Assembly: GCF_001952075.1 (NCBI RefSeq)
Contig: NZ_LXYU01000001.1
Span: forward strand, 124,001-188,000
Length of the DNA: 64,000 bases
From: Ditibartonella apis
Lineage (GTDB): Bacteria > Pseudomonadota > Alphaproteobacteria > Rhizobiales > Rhizobiaceae
Reading direction: 5' to 3'
Shown here piece after piece: positions 9,819-20,664 of the stretch. The notes under the pieces were generated by a model. That model did not search any database. It saw nothing but the letters and a program-made list of their open reading frames with translations, and was not told where the DNA came from. Made by a program: the position numbers and the translations under genes. Each line of letters begins with the position of its first letter. Position 1 is the first letter of the stretch.

Positions 9819-10389
9819 ACCGGTATCTAACGAGAAAATAAATAAGCGTGCTTTTTAAAAACTGGTCGAGCGCCACATAACTTGTTGTCCGCCCCTTCTC
9901 CGATTTTGATGATAATCCGGAATCGGTACGTCAAGGAAAACAGCATATTTGCCAATTCCATCCTTGTTTCCAATTCTACCCCTGTCTAAAGCTACATCTA
10001 CAATATATCTGCAGCGAGCAAACACTGAATTCGGTTTTTTAAATTAATATTTTGAATATGGGGAGGTATGGTCGGCTTAATTGATAATTCTGTTTCTTCT
10101 CAATTTACTGTCCCACCCTCTCAACAGATTATTATATCCTTCAAAAGGACAGTTTTTGGTAAGCCGACATATGTGCAAAATATCGATTGTGAAACACAAA
10201 TTGGGTGTCGAACTATCTGATGTTTTGGCAAAATTATTGGCGAGAGTTGTAACAAGCCGGATAGCCGGTGTTTGCCGGAGCCTGCTCCGACAAAATCAAC
10301 TATTTCCGCCCCCAAAAAAACACCCATTGACTAAAATTCGTTAAATGGGCCGATGGCGAAACACCTATCTTTTTTAGTTTTTTATGAAA
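9819..10389. other. Spacer between the MFS gene and truB
   Basis: About 570 bases between convergent genes. Open frames here (for example 10081-10344 +) lack a ribosome binding site and resemble nothing known. A small AAGC-GT-GCTT hairpin followed by T's near 9844-9858 may terminate the MFS transcript. Confidence 0.4.
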
Positions 10390-11352
10390 TCAGCCGATTG
10401 TGAAAACACGCTTGGGCTTGAACTGGCCTTTTTCGATCATACCGATTGCCAGCAATTTTCCCTTATGCGTTGCACAAACCTCATCTTCATCAACAGGTGC
10501 GTCACGCCCGCGCAATAAAACGGGGTTTCCCATTCGCACACGATAAGCCTGTTCATCACTTAAGGGATATTGGGGCAGAAATTCGAGTGCTGCACCAGTT
10601 TCGATCAAAAGTTCATCCAGAGCCGAGAAATCGCGTGGCGGATAGATGCCATTCTCGTCGGCCTCACCTCTATCCGGCGCTGCAGCCTCCAAATCTTCAA
10701 GGCTAACAAAATCATCTTCGACGAAAGGCGAAACTTCGATGCGCCGCAAATTAGCAATATAGCCATAGCACCCGAGTTCTCTTCCCATGTCGCGAGCAAG
10801 AGCACGCACATAAGTCCCTTTACCGCATTCCACCTCGAAAATCGCATTGCCTTCCGGTGTCATATCAATGAGTTCGAGGCTGTCGATTTCAACTTCACGT
10901 GCTGGAATTTCGATTTTTTCACCTTCACGTGCCAGATCATACGCACGATTGCCATCAATCTTGATGGCAGAAAATTGCGGCGGGGTTTGCAGGATTGTGC
11001 CAATATAATGAGGCAAAATCGATATTATTTCCTCTTTGACCGGGCGCTTGGCGGAAGTTTTTGTGATTACACCTTCCATGTCATCGGTATTGTGTTCTTC
11101 ACCCCAGGAAACTGTAAAGCGGTAAACCTTTGTACCATCAACAACATAGGGAACAGTTTTTGTGGCTTCTCCCAAAGCAATTGGCAACATGCCCGAAGCA
11201 AGCGGGTCAAGTGTTCCGGCGTGACCGGCTTTTTCGGCCTGAAACAGCCATTTGATTTTGGAAACGGCCTCGGTCGACCCCATGCCCTCCGGCTTATCGA
11301 GAATCACCCAGCCCGAAACCGGACGGCCTTTTTTCTTTCGCTGACGCGCCAT
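10390..11352 (-). CDS. truB: tRNA pseudouridine-55 synthase TruB
   Basis: TruB converts U55 of the tRNA T-loop to pseudouridine. The 320-residue product shows the catalytic motif [14 protein letters not shown] (Asp nucleophile), the start [14 protein letters not shown] and the motif [14 protein letters not shown]. It is the last gene of the rimP-to-truB operon, 6 bases behind rbfA. Its usual partner rpsO is displaced by 2.7 kb. Confidence 0.97.
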   Translation of the reverse strand: MARQRKKKGRPVSGWVILDKPEGMGSTEAVSKIKWLFQAEKAGHAGTLDPLASGMLPIALGEATKTVPYVVDGTKVYRFTVSWGEEHNTDDMEGVITKTSAKRPVKEEIISILPHYIGTILQTPPQFSAIKIDGNRAYDLAREGEKIEIPAREVEIDSLELIDMTPEGNAIFEVECGKGTYVRALARDMGRELGCYGYIANLRRIEVSPFVEDDFVSLEDLEAAAPDRGEADENGIYPPRDFSALDELLIETGAALEFLPQYPLSDEQAYRVRMGNPVLLRGRDAPVDEDEVCATHKGKLLAIGMIEKGQFKPKRVFTIG

Positions 11353-11358
11353 AAAATT

Positions 11359-11757
11359 CTATTCCTTTTCCTCGTCATCGTGATGAAGATCACGGGCCAC
11401 TTCCGGCGAATGCAACAAGGCATCGATTTTTGCAAAATTGTCAAAACTCGTATCCACCTTGAAACGGAATTCCGGCATATATCTCAATTGCCGCAACTGG
11501 GGCCCCAACTCGCCGCGAATAAATCTCGCGTGATGATTAAGCGCTTTTACAACCTCTTCTGCATCAGCATCGGCAAGTGGGGCGACAAAACAGGTTGCAA
11601 CGCGTAAATCCGGAGACATACTGACTTCGGTTGCACTAAGCACAACACCGTCAAGTACCGGATCCAGAATAACTCCGCGCTGGAAGATGGAAGCAAGAGC
11701 ATGGCGAACCTGTTCACCGACACGCAATTGCCTTTGGGACGGACCAGCATGTTTCAT
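11359..11757 (-). CDS. rbfA: Ribosome-binding factor A
   Basis: RbfA helps mature the 30S subunit (16S rRNA 5' end, helix 1) and supports growth in the cold. The 132-residue protein has the KH-like fold sequence with [16 protein letters not shown] and [14 protein letters not shown], plus an acidic/His C-terminus (HHDDEEKE). infB lies upstream, separated by 186 bases containing a perfect hairpin at 11901-11933. truB follows almost directly. Confidence 0.95.
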   Translation of the reverse strand: MKHAGPSQRQLRVGEQVRHALASIFQRGVILDPVLDGVVLSATEVSMSPDLRVATCFVAPLADADAEEVVKALNHHARFIRGELGPQLRQLRYMPEFRFKVDTSFDNFAKIDALLHSPEVARDLHHDDEEKE

Positions 11758-11900
11758 AGCTACTACCTTTGATTTTTCGGGCGCATATTTTTAAGATCAA
11801 TCCCCCGAAATCTTGCCGAACGATCAATTCGCATCGAATTAAAGCGGCCAACCACCACTCGAAAACCGGCGCAACTTTCGTTCATCAGACGGGATTTTCC

Positions 11901-11933
11901 GTTTGGCCATATCTTTCAATAATATGGCCAAAC
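11901..11933. other. Perfect 12-bp hairpin between infB and rbfA
   Basis: GTTTGGCCATAT (11901-11912) pairs perfectly with ATATGGCCAAAC (11922-11933) over a 9-base loop. No T tract follows on the minus strand, so it does not look like a simple terminator. It may stabilise the upstream mRNA 3' end, be a processing site, or bind a protein as DNA. Confidence 0.55.
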
Positions 11934-11943
11934 ATATGTTGAA

Positions 11944-14577
11944 TTAGAGCGAGCGTTTAACGGTTTCAACGCGGAACGCTTCGATAATATCTCCAACGCG
12001 AATATCATCGTAATTCTCGAAGGCCATACCGCATTCCTGACCGGCAGGAACTTCGGCAACCTCATCTTTAAAGCGTTTCAAAGTCTTGAGCTTGCCTTCA
12101 TGGACAACAACATGATCACGGATAAGGCGGACACCCTCGCCACGCTCCATCTTGCCTTCCGTAACACGGCAACCTGCGACCTTTCCAACTTTGGAAATGT
12201 TGAAGACTTCGATAATCTCTGCATTGCCAAGGAAAGTTTCGCGCCGTTCCGGCGTCAACATGCCCGACATTGCTGCCTTCACATCGTCAACAAGATCATA
12301 AATGATATTGTAATAACGAATTTCGATGCCTTGGGCTTCGGCTGCATCACGTGCCTGACTATTGGCACGAACGTTAAAGCCGATAATGGCAGCATTGGAT
12401 GCTGCAGCCAATGATACATCGCTTTCCGTAATACCACCGGGAGCGGCATGGACAATGTGGGCGCGCACTTCGTCATTACCGAGTTTTTCAAGCGCTGAGG
12501 TAATGGCTTCGACAGAGCCCTGAACATCCCCTTTGATGACCAGAGGAAATTCTTTCATGCCGCTCGTCTGCATCCGGTTCATCATCTGTTCAAGCGAACC
12601 GCGCGAGCCTGCCTGCCGCGCAACTGCCTTCTCACGGGCAAGACGCTGACGATATTCGGCAATCTCGCGTGCCTGTGCTTCATTGGCGACAACTGCAAAA
12701 CGGTCACCAGCCTGCGGTGTGCCTTGCATACCGAGAACTTCAACCGGCATTGACGGAGTTGCCGCTTTGATATGGGCGCCACGGTCATTGATAAGGGCAC
12801 GAACACGTCCCCATTCATTGCCGGCAACGATAATGTCGGAAGGATGCAATGTGCCTTTCTGGATCAGAACCGTTGCAACGGCACCGCGACCGCGATCAAG
12901 CTGTGCTTCGATAACAACACCTTCGGCCGTACGATCAGGATCGGCTTTCAAGTCGAGAATTTCCGCCTGTAACAAAATTGCTTCAAGAAGCTTGTCGATA
13001 TTCTTGCCGGTTTTTGCCGAAACTTCCACTTCCAGTGTGTCACCGCCCATGCTTTCGACGAAAACTTCATGCTGCAACAATTCGGTTCTGACCTTTTGCG
13101 GATCGGCAGCCGGTTTATCAATCTTGTTGATGGCAACAATAATCGGCACACCGGCAGCTTTTGCATGGTGAATGGATTCAATCGTTTGCGGCATGACACT
13201 GTCGTCAGCTGCAACAACCAGAACCGCAATATCGGTCACCTGCGCACCACGGGCACGCATCGCCGTAAAGGCCGCATGTCCCGGTGTATCGATAAAGGTG
13301 ATCTTCTGTCCCTTCTGTTCGACCTGATAGGCGCCGATATGCTGGGTGATACCACCCGCTTCACCAGCCACAACATTGGCATGACGGATGGCATCAAGAA
13401 GCGATGTCTTGCCGTGGTCGACGTGCCCCATAATGGTAACGACAGGTGGGCGCGGTTTGAGCTTTGCCGGATCATCGGGAACATTGAAGAGACCTTCTTC
13501 AACATCCGATTCAGCAACGCGTTTTACCGTGTGGCCGAATTCTTCTGCAATCAATTGCGCCATATCCGCATCAATCACATCACCGGGCTTCAACATCTGC
13601 CCCTGTTTCATCAGATATTTGATGACGTCGACAGAGCGTTCGGTCATACGTTGGGCGAGTTCCTGAATAGTAATGGTTTCAGGAATTGTCACTTCGCGGG
13701 AAATCTTTTCGCGCGGTTCCTGCATCTGCGAGCGTTTGAATTTTTCTTGGCGCCGACGCATAGCAGCCATTGAACGGCCACGTGAATTGCCTTCCTCGTC
13801 AAGTGCACTGCTCAATGTCAGTTTGCTGCGGCGGCGCTGTTCGCCACCCTTTACTGCTTTTGGAGCACGTACCTCGGATTTATTGCCACCGCCACGACGC
13901 GAGCGACGATCATCCTCGTCATCATCAACAATATTACGTTTTGCGACAGGAGCCGCTGCACGTTGTTTGGTAACGGGTGCAATATCAAGTTCAATCGGTC
14001 GGTTGGCCGCCTGCTTGTCGGTTTTAGGACGATAGCCATCCTTGACCTTATGGACTTCATGCTTTTTAACTTCCGGCTTGTGAGCTTCAGTTTTTTCAGC
14101 TTCATGAGCCGCACGAGCTTTTGCATCCTCTTCCGCCTGCTTGCGTAAAAGTTCTTCGCGCTCTTTAGCGCGTTTTGCTTCTTCCGCCTGACGACGCTTG
14201 GCTTCTTCCTGAGCACGTTTATGCTCTTCTTCCTCGAGCTTATGTTGTTCTTCGGCGTGAAGACGGGCTTCTTCCAGTGCACGCATACGTGCTTCCATTT
14301 CAGCCGAGGAAAGATTGCTATGCGGGTGCTGCAAGGAAACTTTGGGAGCCGTTTCTGTACGTGGCTTCGCTGTCTGGGCGACACGCGGTTTGGTCACAAC
14401 GTGCTTGACTTCGACCTTTTCATCCGGACGGGTAATCTTGCGCCGTTTCGTTTCGACAACGACCGCCTTTGTACGTCCGTGACTGAAATTCTGCTTGACT
14501 GTACTGGTTTCAATCCCCGGGAGTTTCAAGGTCAGCGTTTTCTTGGCTGTTTTCTTGTCGTTATTGTTTTCCGTCAT
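11944..14577 (-). CDS. infB: Translation initiation factor IF-2
   Basis: IF-2 is the GTPase that places initiator tRNA on the 30S subunit and promotes subunit joining. The 877-residue product has an alphaproteobacterial layout: a basic N-terminus, a Glu/Lys/Arg/Ala-rich coiled-coil (about 90-170), a basic linker and an IF2-N domain (about 295-350). The G domain follows with GHVDHGKT near 384, DTPGH near 430 and NKID near 485, then domains II to IV. The ATG is preceded by AAGGAAACGG. It follows the YlxR-like gene by 39 bases. Confidence 0.98.
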   Translation of the reverse strand: MTENNNDKKTAKKTLTLKLPGIETSTVKQNFSHGRTKAVVVETKRRKITRPDEKVEVKHVVTKPRVAQTAKPRTETAPKVSLQHPHSNLSSAEMEARMRALEEARLHAEEQHKLEEEEHKRAQEEAKRRQAEEAKRAKEREELLRKQAEEDAKARAAHEAEKTEAHKPEVKKHEVHKVKDGYRPKTDKQAANRPIELDIAPVTKQRAAAPVAKRNIVDDDEDDRRSRRGGGNKSEVRAPKAVKGGEQRRRSKLTLSSALDEEGNSRGRSMAAMRRRQEKFKRSQMQEPREKISREVTIPETITIQELAQRMTERSVDVIKYLMKQGQMLKPGDVIDADMAQLIAEEFGHTVKRVAESDVEEGLFNVPDDPAKLKPRPPVVTIMGHVDHGKTSLLDAIRHANVVAGEAGGITQHIGAYQVEQKGQKITFIDTPGHAAFTAMRARGAQVTDIAVLVVAADDSVMPQTIESIHHAKAAGVPIIVAINKIDKPAADPQKVRTELLQHEVFVESMGGDTLEVEVSAKTGKNIDKLLEAILLQAEILDLKADPDRTAEGVVIEAQLDRGRGAVATVLIQKGTLHPSDIIVAGNEWGRVRALINDRGAHIKAATPSMPVEVLGMQGTPQAGDRFAVVANEAQAREIAEYRQRLAREKAVARQAGSRGSLEQMMNRMQTSGMKEFPLVIKGDVQGSVEAITSALEKLGNDEVRAHIVHAAPGGITESDVSLAAASNAAIIGFNVRANSQARDAAEAQGIEIRYYNIIYDLVDDVKAAMSGMLTPERRETFLGNAEIIEVFNISKVGKVAGCRVTEGKMERGEGVRLIRDHVVVHEGKLKTLKRFKDEVAEVPAGQECGMAFENYDDIRVGDIIEAFRVETVKRSL

Positions 14578-14616
14578 TCCGTTTCCTTCACGGCTTCTAC
14601 CGTCTTCTTTTCCGGC

Positions 14617-15207
14617 CTAGTGCTTCCCGTCGCGGTAGGCAACAAGTCTTTGCACTGTTTTGATGAATCCTTGTGCAAGCTTCAAATTCAATAATGCAGC
14701 ATGTACCACAGGATTATCACCAAAAGCCACACCCATTTCATCACTGTTGAATAAAGTTACAACCGGAATGTCTTGCTTATCCGGTCGCTTGACCGAGTAA
14801 ATTGCTTGTTCAATCTTGCGTTTACCATCAAAAGCGGCTTCTTTCGAATGTAAAACAAGACATGCTTCACCTGAACGTATTGCCTGTTCAACTTTGGTTG
14901 CACCGGTGACAACAGCACCCGCCTTTCGAGCCAGAGCAAGACGACCGAGTGCCGCTTTGACCAAAAGTTTGTCCACAAGTTCGACAAGCCCCTGATCCAC
15001 GATAATATCAGTCTTCAGGCTATGTGTAAAAGCCTTGCGTTTTATTGCTTCTTCAAGAACAGATTTCGAGGCGGAAATCCAGGCTCCCCGCCCCGGCAAA
15101 TCGGCTTTGATATCAGGCACAAGATGACCGTCAGGTCCGGCAACAAAGCGGATAAGCTCGTGAGCATCACCACTTTTTCTTGTCAGGATACATGTACGGT
15201 CATTCAT
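14617..15207 (-). CDS. YlxR/L7Ae-type RNA-binding protein
   Basis: Putative RNA-binding protein encoded between nusA and infB, as in most bacteria. The N-terminal third (about 1-80) is a YlxR/DUF448 domain with CILTRKSG and the GRGAW motif that corresponds to the family's GRGAY. The rest (about 95-190) looks like an L7Ae/L30e-like domain (ARKAGAVVTGATKVEQAI). The two-domain fusion of 196 residues is typical of Alphaproteobacteria. The first codon of the longest frame is TTG at 15210; the ATG at 15207 is the likelier start. YlxR-type proteins have been linked to RNase P or gene regulation elsewhere; the role here is not known. Confidence 0.85.
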   Translation of the reverse strand: MNDRTCILTRKSGDAHELIRFVAGPDGHLVPDIKADLPGRGAWISASKSVLEEAIKRKAFTHSLKTDIIVDQGLVELVDKLLVKAALGRLALARKAGAVVTGATKVEQAIRSGEACLVLHSKEAAFDGKRKIEQAIYSVKRPDKQDIPVVTLFNSDEMGVAFGDNPVVHAALLNLKLAQGFIKTVQRLVAYRDGKH

Positions 15208-15224
15208 CAATCAGTTCATCTTTC

Positions 15225-16877
15225 CTATTCAGCCGGCGTTTCTGTTTCGGCAGTTTTTGTAGAATCTTCAGATGTTGCCGCTTGTGTATTTTCCTCAGCC
15301 CCATCGTTCTCTTCCGGCTTATGAAGATCTTCTTCTGTCATCCAGCCGGCTTTCAAACGGGCAGCGACAACCATTGCTTCGGCATCGGCGCGACTTATAT
15401 CGAACGGTGTAAGAACACCGGCAAAATTCTGTGTTTCGCCATCTTTACGTTCGCGCCAACCGGCCAGATCATCAACGGCATAACCGGCAAAGTCCTCAAT
15501 CGTTTTGACGCCATCCTCACCGACGGCAACCATCATCGCCGTTGTCATTCCCGGCAATTCACGTAATTCGTCGGAAACACCAAGTTTCTTACGTTTCTTG
15601 TCGAGTTCGGCTTCCTGTTTATCGATATAGTCTTTCGCACGTTGCTGGATTTCGGAAGCGGTTTCTTCGTCAAACCCTTCAATCGAGCTGATTTCATCCG
15701 GATCAACATAGGCAATTTCTTCAATAGAAGCGAAGCCTTCGGAAGCAAGGACCTGTGCAACCATCTCGTCAACATCCAGAGCTTCCATGAACAATTTGCT
15801 ACGTTTTGCAAACTCTTTCTGCCGATTTTCGGATTCTTCCTGTTCTGTAAGGATATCGATATCCCAGCCTGTCAATTGCGAAGCAAGACGGACATTTTGA
15901 CCACGCCGTCCGATTGCAAGGCTAAGCTGGTCATCAGGCACAACAACTTCGATACGTTCTGCATCTTCATCAAGAACAACTTTAGCCACTTCTGCCGGTT
16001 GCAAAGCGTTAACAATAAATGTTGCTGCATCAGGAGACCACGGGATAATATCAATCTTCTCGCCCTGAAGTTCGTTGACAACAGCCTGAACGCGGCTACC
16101 ACGCATACCAACGCATGCGCCAACCGGATCAATCGAGCCATCGCGCGAAACGACGGCAATCTTTGCACGTGAACCGGGATCACGGGCAACCGACTTGATT
16201 TCGATAATGCCGTCATAAATTTCCGGAACTTCCATAGTGAAAAGCTTGGCCATAAATTGCGGATGGGTACGCGAAAGGAAAATCTGCGGCCCGCGTTGTT
16301 CGCGCCGGACATCATAGACATAAGCACGAATACGATCGCCATAACGGAACGACTCACGCGGAATGAGTTCGTCACGACGAACAATTGCCTCACCACGTCC
16401 CAGATCGACAATGACATTGCCATATTCTACGCGTTTGACAGTGCCGGAAACAATTTCGCCAACCTTATCCTTATATTCCTCGTATTGGTGATCGCGCTCT
16501 GCCTCACGCACTTTCTGGACGATGACCTGCTTGGCCGACTGGGCAGCAATGCGCCCGAATTCCATTGGCGGCAGCGGATCCGACAAGAAATCGCCGATTT
16601 CAGCATCAGGTTTGCGTTTTCTTGCGTCTTCCAGAGAAATCTGTGTCGCATAATCGTCAACCGTGTCGACAACTTCCAGCAAACGCTGCAACTTGATTTC
16701 GCCGGTTTTGGAATTGATATCGGCACGGATATTGGTTTCCTGACCATAGCGTGACCGCGCAGCTTTCTGGATGGCATCAGCCATTGCAGAAATGACAATT
16801 TCACGGTCAATCGACTTTTCGCGGGCAACGGCATCTGCGATTTGCAGAAGTTCAAGCCTATTAGCGCTTACAGCCAT
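15225..16877 (-). CDS. nusA: Transcription elongation/termination factor NusA
   Basis: NusA binds RNA polymerase and nascent RNA and tunes pausing, termination and antitermination. The 550-residue product has the N-terminal polymerase-binding domain, an S1 domain (GEIVSGTVKRVEYGNVIVDL), KH1 and KH2 (GACVGMRGSRVQAVVNEL; AIGRRGQNVRLASQLTGW), helix-hairpin-helix-like repeats and an acidic C-terminal tail. AAGGAGAG supports the ATG at 16877. It lies 42 bases behind rimP in the standard operon. Confidence 0.98.
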   Translation of the reverse strand: MAVSANRLELLQIADAVAREKSIDREIVISAMADAIQKAARSRYGQETNIRADINSKTGEIKLQRLLEVVDTVDDYATQISLEDARKRKPDAEIGDFLSDPLPPMEFGRIAAQSAKQVIVQKVREAERDHQYEEYKDKVGEIVSGTVKRVEYGNVIVDLGRGEAIVRRDELIPRESFRYGDRIRAYVYDVRREQRGPQIFLSRTHPQFMAKLFTMEVPEIYDGIIEIKSVARDPGSRAKIAVVSRDGSIDPVGACVGMRGSRVQAVVNELQGEKIDIIPWSPDAATFIVNALQPAEVAKVVLDEDAERIEVVVPDDQLSLAIGRRGQNVRLASQLTGWDIDILTEQEESENRQKEFAKRSKLFMEALDVDEMVAQVLASEGFASIEEIAYVDPDEISSIEGFDEETASEIQQRAKDYIDKQEAELDKKRKKLGVSDELRELPGMTTAMMVAVGEDGVKTIEDFAGYAVDDLAGWRERKDGETQNFAGVLTPFDISRADAEAMVVAARLKAGWMTEEDLHKPEENDGAEENTQAATSEDSTKTAETETPAE

Positions 16878-16919
16878 TGATTCTCTCCTTCTTTGTGCCG
16901 CTTCACGGCATCGACTAAG

Positions 16920-17612
16920 TTATTTCTTTTCCGGCTTGGACTTTTTTCGACTGTCCCCGCCTTTCAAACTCTTTTGTGTCTTACCCGAATTCTCCGGTTT
17001 TTTAGAACCGCTATCGGGCCCAAGATCATCATCCGGAATGAGCTGCTGACGCAACGCTTTGTCTTTTGCCAGTGCATCACGGATAAGATCATCGGTCAAA
17101 ACAAGATGCGCATCAGCTATCTCGCTGAATGGAACTCGCACAGCCAAAGCTTCGCCATAGGCTGCCTTATCTGTATTGAGAACAAAACCATCCTCGTCGA
17201 CATCACTGATTGTCCCGCGAAATTTCTTTCGCCCATCTATCATTCCAGTTGTTTCTATTTTTGCAATATGGCCTTGCCAACGCGAAAAATCGGATTTTCT
17301 GACGAGTGGACGATCAATTCCGGGCGAAGAAATTTCCAGATGGTATTTTCGCTCAATGATATCTTCAACATCAAGAATAGGAGAAACGACACCACTGACT
17401 TCCTCGCAATCCTTGATTGTCATTGTACCATCGCCACGTTCGGCCATAATTTGCAAAGTAAGCCCATTAAGACCGGATAAGCGGACACGAACAATCCGGT
17501 AGCCAAGAGGTCTTAACACAGGAGCAACAATTGCAACGACACGTGCTTCAACGCCTTTTTCTTCAAAAAGACGTGGTTCATCCAAATCAATTGCTTGTCC
17601 GCTCTCGCTCAT
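16920..17612 (-). CDS. rimP: Ribosome maturation factor RimP
   Basis: RimP assists 30S assembly, notably S12 and S19 incorporation. The 230-residue protein has the family segments [12 protein letters not shown] and [18 protein letters not shown], then a longer Lys/Ser-rich C-terminus ([17 protein letters not shown]) as in Rhizobiales. The frame opens 14 codons earlier, but ATG at 17612 ([14 protein letters not shown]) has GGAAAAG upstream and avoids the terminator at 17653. First gene of the operon running to truB. Confidence 0.94.
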   Translation of the reverse strand: MSESGQAIDLDEPRLFEEKGVEARVVAIVAPVLRPLGYRIVRVRLSGLNGLTLQIMAERGDGTMTIKDCEEVSGVVSPILDVEDIIERKYHLEISSPGIDRPLVRKSDFSRWQGHIAKIETTGMIDGRKKFRGTISDVDEDGFVLNTDKAAYGEALAVRVPFSEIADAHLVLTDDLIRDALAKDKALRQQLIPDDDLGPDSGSKKPENSGKTQKSLKGGDSRKKSKPEKK

Positions 17613-17652
17613 ACCCAACTTTTCCAAATATAAATCAAACCATTCCGGTAAC

Positions 17653-17683
17653 AAAAAAGAGCGGGCTCGGAAAACCCACTCTT
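17653..17683 (-). terminator. Terminator after trmB
   Basis: On the minus strand AAGAGTGGG, a 9-base loop, CCCGCTCTT and further T's. The stem has one mismatch. It separates the metK-trmB transcript from the rimP operon. Confidence 0.75.
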
Positions 17684-17808
17684 CATCAAATGATCAAGAA
17701 TTTTCTATAATATACACCTGATGAATTTTGTTTTCAAGTAGAACATTTCGAATGTTTAAGACTGTTCTTCAGGCAATATTTCCGCCCGATAATTTTGAAG
17801 AGTTACCT

Positions 17809-18528
17809 CTATTTTCTGACAAATGTGAGATAAGCGGGTACGCGCCCTTCCCGCAATGCCTTTTCTTCATAGCGCGTTCCCGGCCAGGCTTCAAAAGGCA
17901 ATTTCCAATCTGCCGACCCATTGGCTGACCAGATAAAATCCGGATGATGTGCACAGTGAAAAAGTGTCCAGTTCACATAAGTATCAATATCGGAAGCAAA
18001 CCGGAACTTGGCTCCGGATTTCAAAACACGCGCAAAACGATCGAGATTCTTCATATTCACGAAGCGGCGTTTCCAGTGTTTCTTCTTCGGCCAAGGGTCA
18101 GGATAGAAAAGATCTATTCCGGCAATTGATGATGGCGGCAACCAGTCGAGCAACCGTGTGGCATCATCATCATAAAGCCGTATATGTTTCAATCTTTCTT
18201 GATTATCTTCCAAAGCACCGAGCATTTTGGCCATTCCGTTAATGAATGGCTCGACACCGATAAAACCGGTTTGAGGGAATCTATCCATTTCATGGGCGAG
18301 ATGTTCGCCACCACCAAAACCGATTTCAATGCGTATATCTTCGTAATTGTTTTTTGCGTCTCCGGAATTATTGAATAGGTCGGCGAGCCTTTCAGGTGCA
18401 GGCGTTGACAAATCCAATGCAAGAACGGGAAGCAATGTCTCTTCGCGTTTTATCTGGGCAGCACGCAATGCCTTTCCCCGACGTCGTCCAAAGAAAGCCT
18501 CGCTTGCCCGTTCTTTATATCCGTCCAT
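17809..18528 (-). CDS. trmB: tRNA (guanine-N7)-methyltransferase TrmB
   Basis: TrmB makes m7G46 in the tRNA variable loop using SAM. The 239-residue protein carries the SAM-binding motif [13 protein letters not shown] and the family signature [16 protein letters not shown]. The frame opens upstream, but ATG at 18528 gives [19 protein letters not shown], the usual Rhizobiales start, and overlaps the metK stop by one base (TAATG), which implies translational coupling. Its cofactor is made by the preceding gene's product. Confidence 0.95.
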   Translation of the reverse strand: MDGYKERASEAFFGRRRGKALRAAQIKREETLLPVLALDLSTPAPERLADLFNNSGDAKNNYEDIRIEIGFGGGEHLAHEMDRFPQTGFIGVEPFINGMAKMLGALEDNQERLKHIRLYDDDATRLLDWLPPSSIAGIDLFYPDPWPKKKHWKRRFVNMKNLDRFARVLKSGAKFRFASDIDTYVNWTLFHCAHHPDFIWSANGSADWKLPFEAWPGTRYEEKALREGRVPAYLTFVRK

Positions 18529-19796
18529 TACGCCGCCTTGATTGCCTCTTTCAGCGCCTTGACGAGATTTGTCCGTTCCCACGAGAACGAGCCGTCCCGC
18601 CCCGGCTTGCGGCCGAAATGACCATAAGCAGATGTTTTTGCGTAAATTGCTTTATTGAGTTCAAGATGCTTGCGGATTCCCGATGGAGACAAATCCATAA
18701 CTTTGCGGATTGCAGCTTCGACAACACCTTCATCAACTTTGCCGGTTCCATGCAGATTGACATAGATCGAAAGAGGTTGTGCGACGCCGATTGCGTAAGA
18801 AAGTTGGATTGTGCAACGATCGGCAAGTCCGGCCGCAACGACATTCTTGGCAAGGTAGCGTGCTGCGTAGGCCGCCGAACGGTCAACTTTGGTGGTATCT
18901 TTACCGGAGAATGCACCACCGCCATGAGGAGCTGCACCACCATAAGTATCAACAATAATTTTACGCCCGGTAAGACCGGCATCTCCATCCGGACCACCAA
19001 TAACAAATTTTCCTGTCGGATTGATATACCAATTACAATTGTCTGCAATTTTTATATCGCTCAATGCTTGACGGATATATGGTTCGACGACAGAGCGCAC
19101 TTTCTTTGAATCCCATGTCGGATCAATATGTTGGGTAGAAAGAACAATGGAGACCACTTCTACCGGTTTGTCGTTTTCATAACGAACAGTTACCTGACTT
19201 TTTGCATCCGGTCCAAGCTTGCTTGCTTCGCCTTCGTCAAGATGGCGGGCAATCGACAATGTTTCGAGAATTTTATGGGCATAGTAAATTGGTGCCGGCA
19301 TCAAATCCGGTGTTTCCCTACATGCATAGCCAAACATGATGCCTTGATCACCTGCACCTTCTTCTCCCTGTCGGTCGGATGCGTTATCGACGCCTTGGGC
19401 AATATCTGCAGATTGGGAATGCAACAAAACATCAATCTTCACTGTTTTCCAGTGAAAGCCTTCCTGTTCGTAACCGATTGCGCGAATTGCACGACGAGCA
19501 GCCGAACGGAAGCGTGACGGGTTGATAACCGGATCTCCCTTCTTGTCATGGACAAGCTTGCCATTTTTATCTTTTTTCAGAAGTGTATCAGGCACGCGGA
19601 CTTCGCCGGCGATAATAACCCGATTTGTGGTTGCCAGAGTTTCACAGGCAACACGGACAGACCATGGATCAACACCCGATTTGGATGCTTCCTTATAGAT
19701 CATATCGACAATTTCATCCGAAATACGGTCACAAACTTTATCGGGATGACCTTCCGATACCGATTCACTGGTAAAAAGATAATTCTGATGAGACAC
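18528..19796 (-). CDS. metK: S-adenosylmethionine synthetase
   Basis: MetK makes SAM from methionine and ATP. The 422-residue length fits Rhizobiales MetK, longer than E. coli MetK. Visible motifs: [15 protein letters not shown] (ATP), [12 protein letters not shown] and the phosphate loop [16 protein letters not shown]. The longest frame starts at 19877, but GTG at 19796 ([12 protein letters not shown]) has a strong TAGAGGGG ribosome binding site and matches the family N-terminus. The 320-base leader shows no SAM riboswitch that I can recognise. Confidence 0.96.
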   Translation of the reverse strand: MSHQNYLFTSESVSEGHPDKVCDRISDEIVDMIYKEASKSGVDPWSVRVACETLATTNRVIIAGEVRVPDTLLKKDKNGKLVHDKKGDPVINPSRFRSAARRAIRAIGYEQEGFHWKTVKIDVLLHSQSADIAQGVDNASDRQGEEGAGDQGIMFGYACRETPDLMPAPIYYAHKILETLSIARHLDEGEASKLGPDAKSQVTVRYENDKPVEVVSIVLSTQHIDPTWDSKKVRSVVEPYIRQALSDIKIADNCNWYINPTGKFVIGGPDGDAGLTGRKIIVDTYGGAAPHGGGAFSGKDTTKVDRSAAYAARYLAKNVVAAGLADRCTIQLSYAIGVAQPLSIYVNLHGTGKVDEGVVEAAIRKVMDLSPSGIRKHLELNKAIYAKTSAYGHFGRKPGRDGSFSWERTNLVKALKEAIKAA

Positions 19797-20117
19797 GGGA
19801 AACCCCTCTAGAAAGACGACGTTTGCATTCTTTCCGGATACTCCAAAAAGAAAAACGACAATTGCTTTATTTGCCAAGCTTGTCGAATTGCGTCAATGCC
19901 GTTTTAGCGTGAACCATGAAATAAATGTGATATTCGCCATTCGGAATAACAATTTTGATATGTAAGCGACCAGTTGATCAGGCCTACTTGAAAAATAATG
20001 AAGCGACCTAGGCACAGAAATTTCTTTAAAAAAATCAATAAATTTCAAATTGGATTTAAAATGATCAATCGAAAATACCGTTTGGAATTTTTCCCGCGTT
20101 TTCAATAAAGAATGCAT
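19797..20117. other. metK leader region
   Basis: About 320 bases between the Cro/CI-type regulator and metK. It is AT-rich and holds the metK ribosome binding site at 19802-19809. I see no other gene and no clear hairpin. Confidence 0.4.
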
Positions 20118-20531
20118 CTACAAGGAATTCGATTTTTCGTCTTCAGAAAGTGCTTTTGCCAAATCGATGATTTTGCGCCGGACTTTCGGATCCTTGATAT
20201 TGGTAAAAGCACGCAGAAGCTGAATTCCCTCATTACTCGAACAAAAATCCATGAAATTATTATCTCTCTCATAAAAACTTTCCGACGTACGGGTGCCCGG
20301 CGCTTCCTCGAAAAAATAGGATACCGGCACATCAAGAATTTCGGAGATCGCCTGAAGGCGGCTGGCACCGACACGATTGGTGCCCTTTTCATATTTTTGT
20401 ATCTGCTGGAAGGTAATGCCGAGCTTCTCCCCCAATTTTTCCTGACTGAGCCCAAGCATATTTCGCCGTAGTCTGATGCGGCTTCCCACATAAACATCAG
20501 TCGGGGCGGGTATTTTTTTGGGTGCGGACAT
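20118..20531 (-). CDS. Cro/CI-type helix-turn-helix regulator
   Basis: Small cytoplasmic DNA-binding regulator of 137 residues. The helix-turn-helix lies at about 15-70 (RIRLRRNMLGLSQEKLGEKL, then ITFQQIQKYEKGTNRVGASR). The C-terminal half (about 70-137) contains VSYFFEE and VRRKIIDLAKALSED, typical of a conserved Rhizobiales family found between lnt and metK. It resembles PraR-type regulators of rhizobia, known to repress surface and quorum-sensing genes; that match is from memory. Targets here are unknown. Confidence 0.85.
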   Translation of the reverse strand: MSAPKKIPAPTDVYVGSRIRLRRNMLGLSQEKLGEKLGITFQQIQKYEKGTNRVGASRLQAISEILDVPVSYFFEEAPGTRTSESFYERDNNFMDFCSSNEGIQLLRAFTNIKDPKVRRKIIDLAKALSEDEKSNSL

Positions 20532-20664
20532 GATCTAACTTTCTCGCGTCAATACTTATCCATCTTCATAAGTCTATAAACAAATGCAGATGATCTTGTT
20601 ATTTAGGGGTTTTAGTATCGGTCCCCCGCTGGAACCAATTTTCATGCGCATAACACCCCATTGA

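Noticed and set aside
10081..10344. 87-codon plus-strand frame between the MFS gene and truB
   Set aside because: No ribosome binding site, non-ATG-like context and no recognisable domain.
12683..13773. Long frames antisense to infB
   Set aside because: Shadows of the infB codon pattern; no independent start signals or family features.
19797..20117. Possible SAM riboswitch in the metK leader
   Set aside because: I could not find the conserved stems or core sequence of any SAM riboswitch class by eye.
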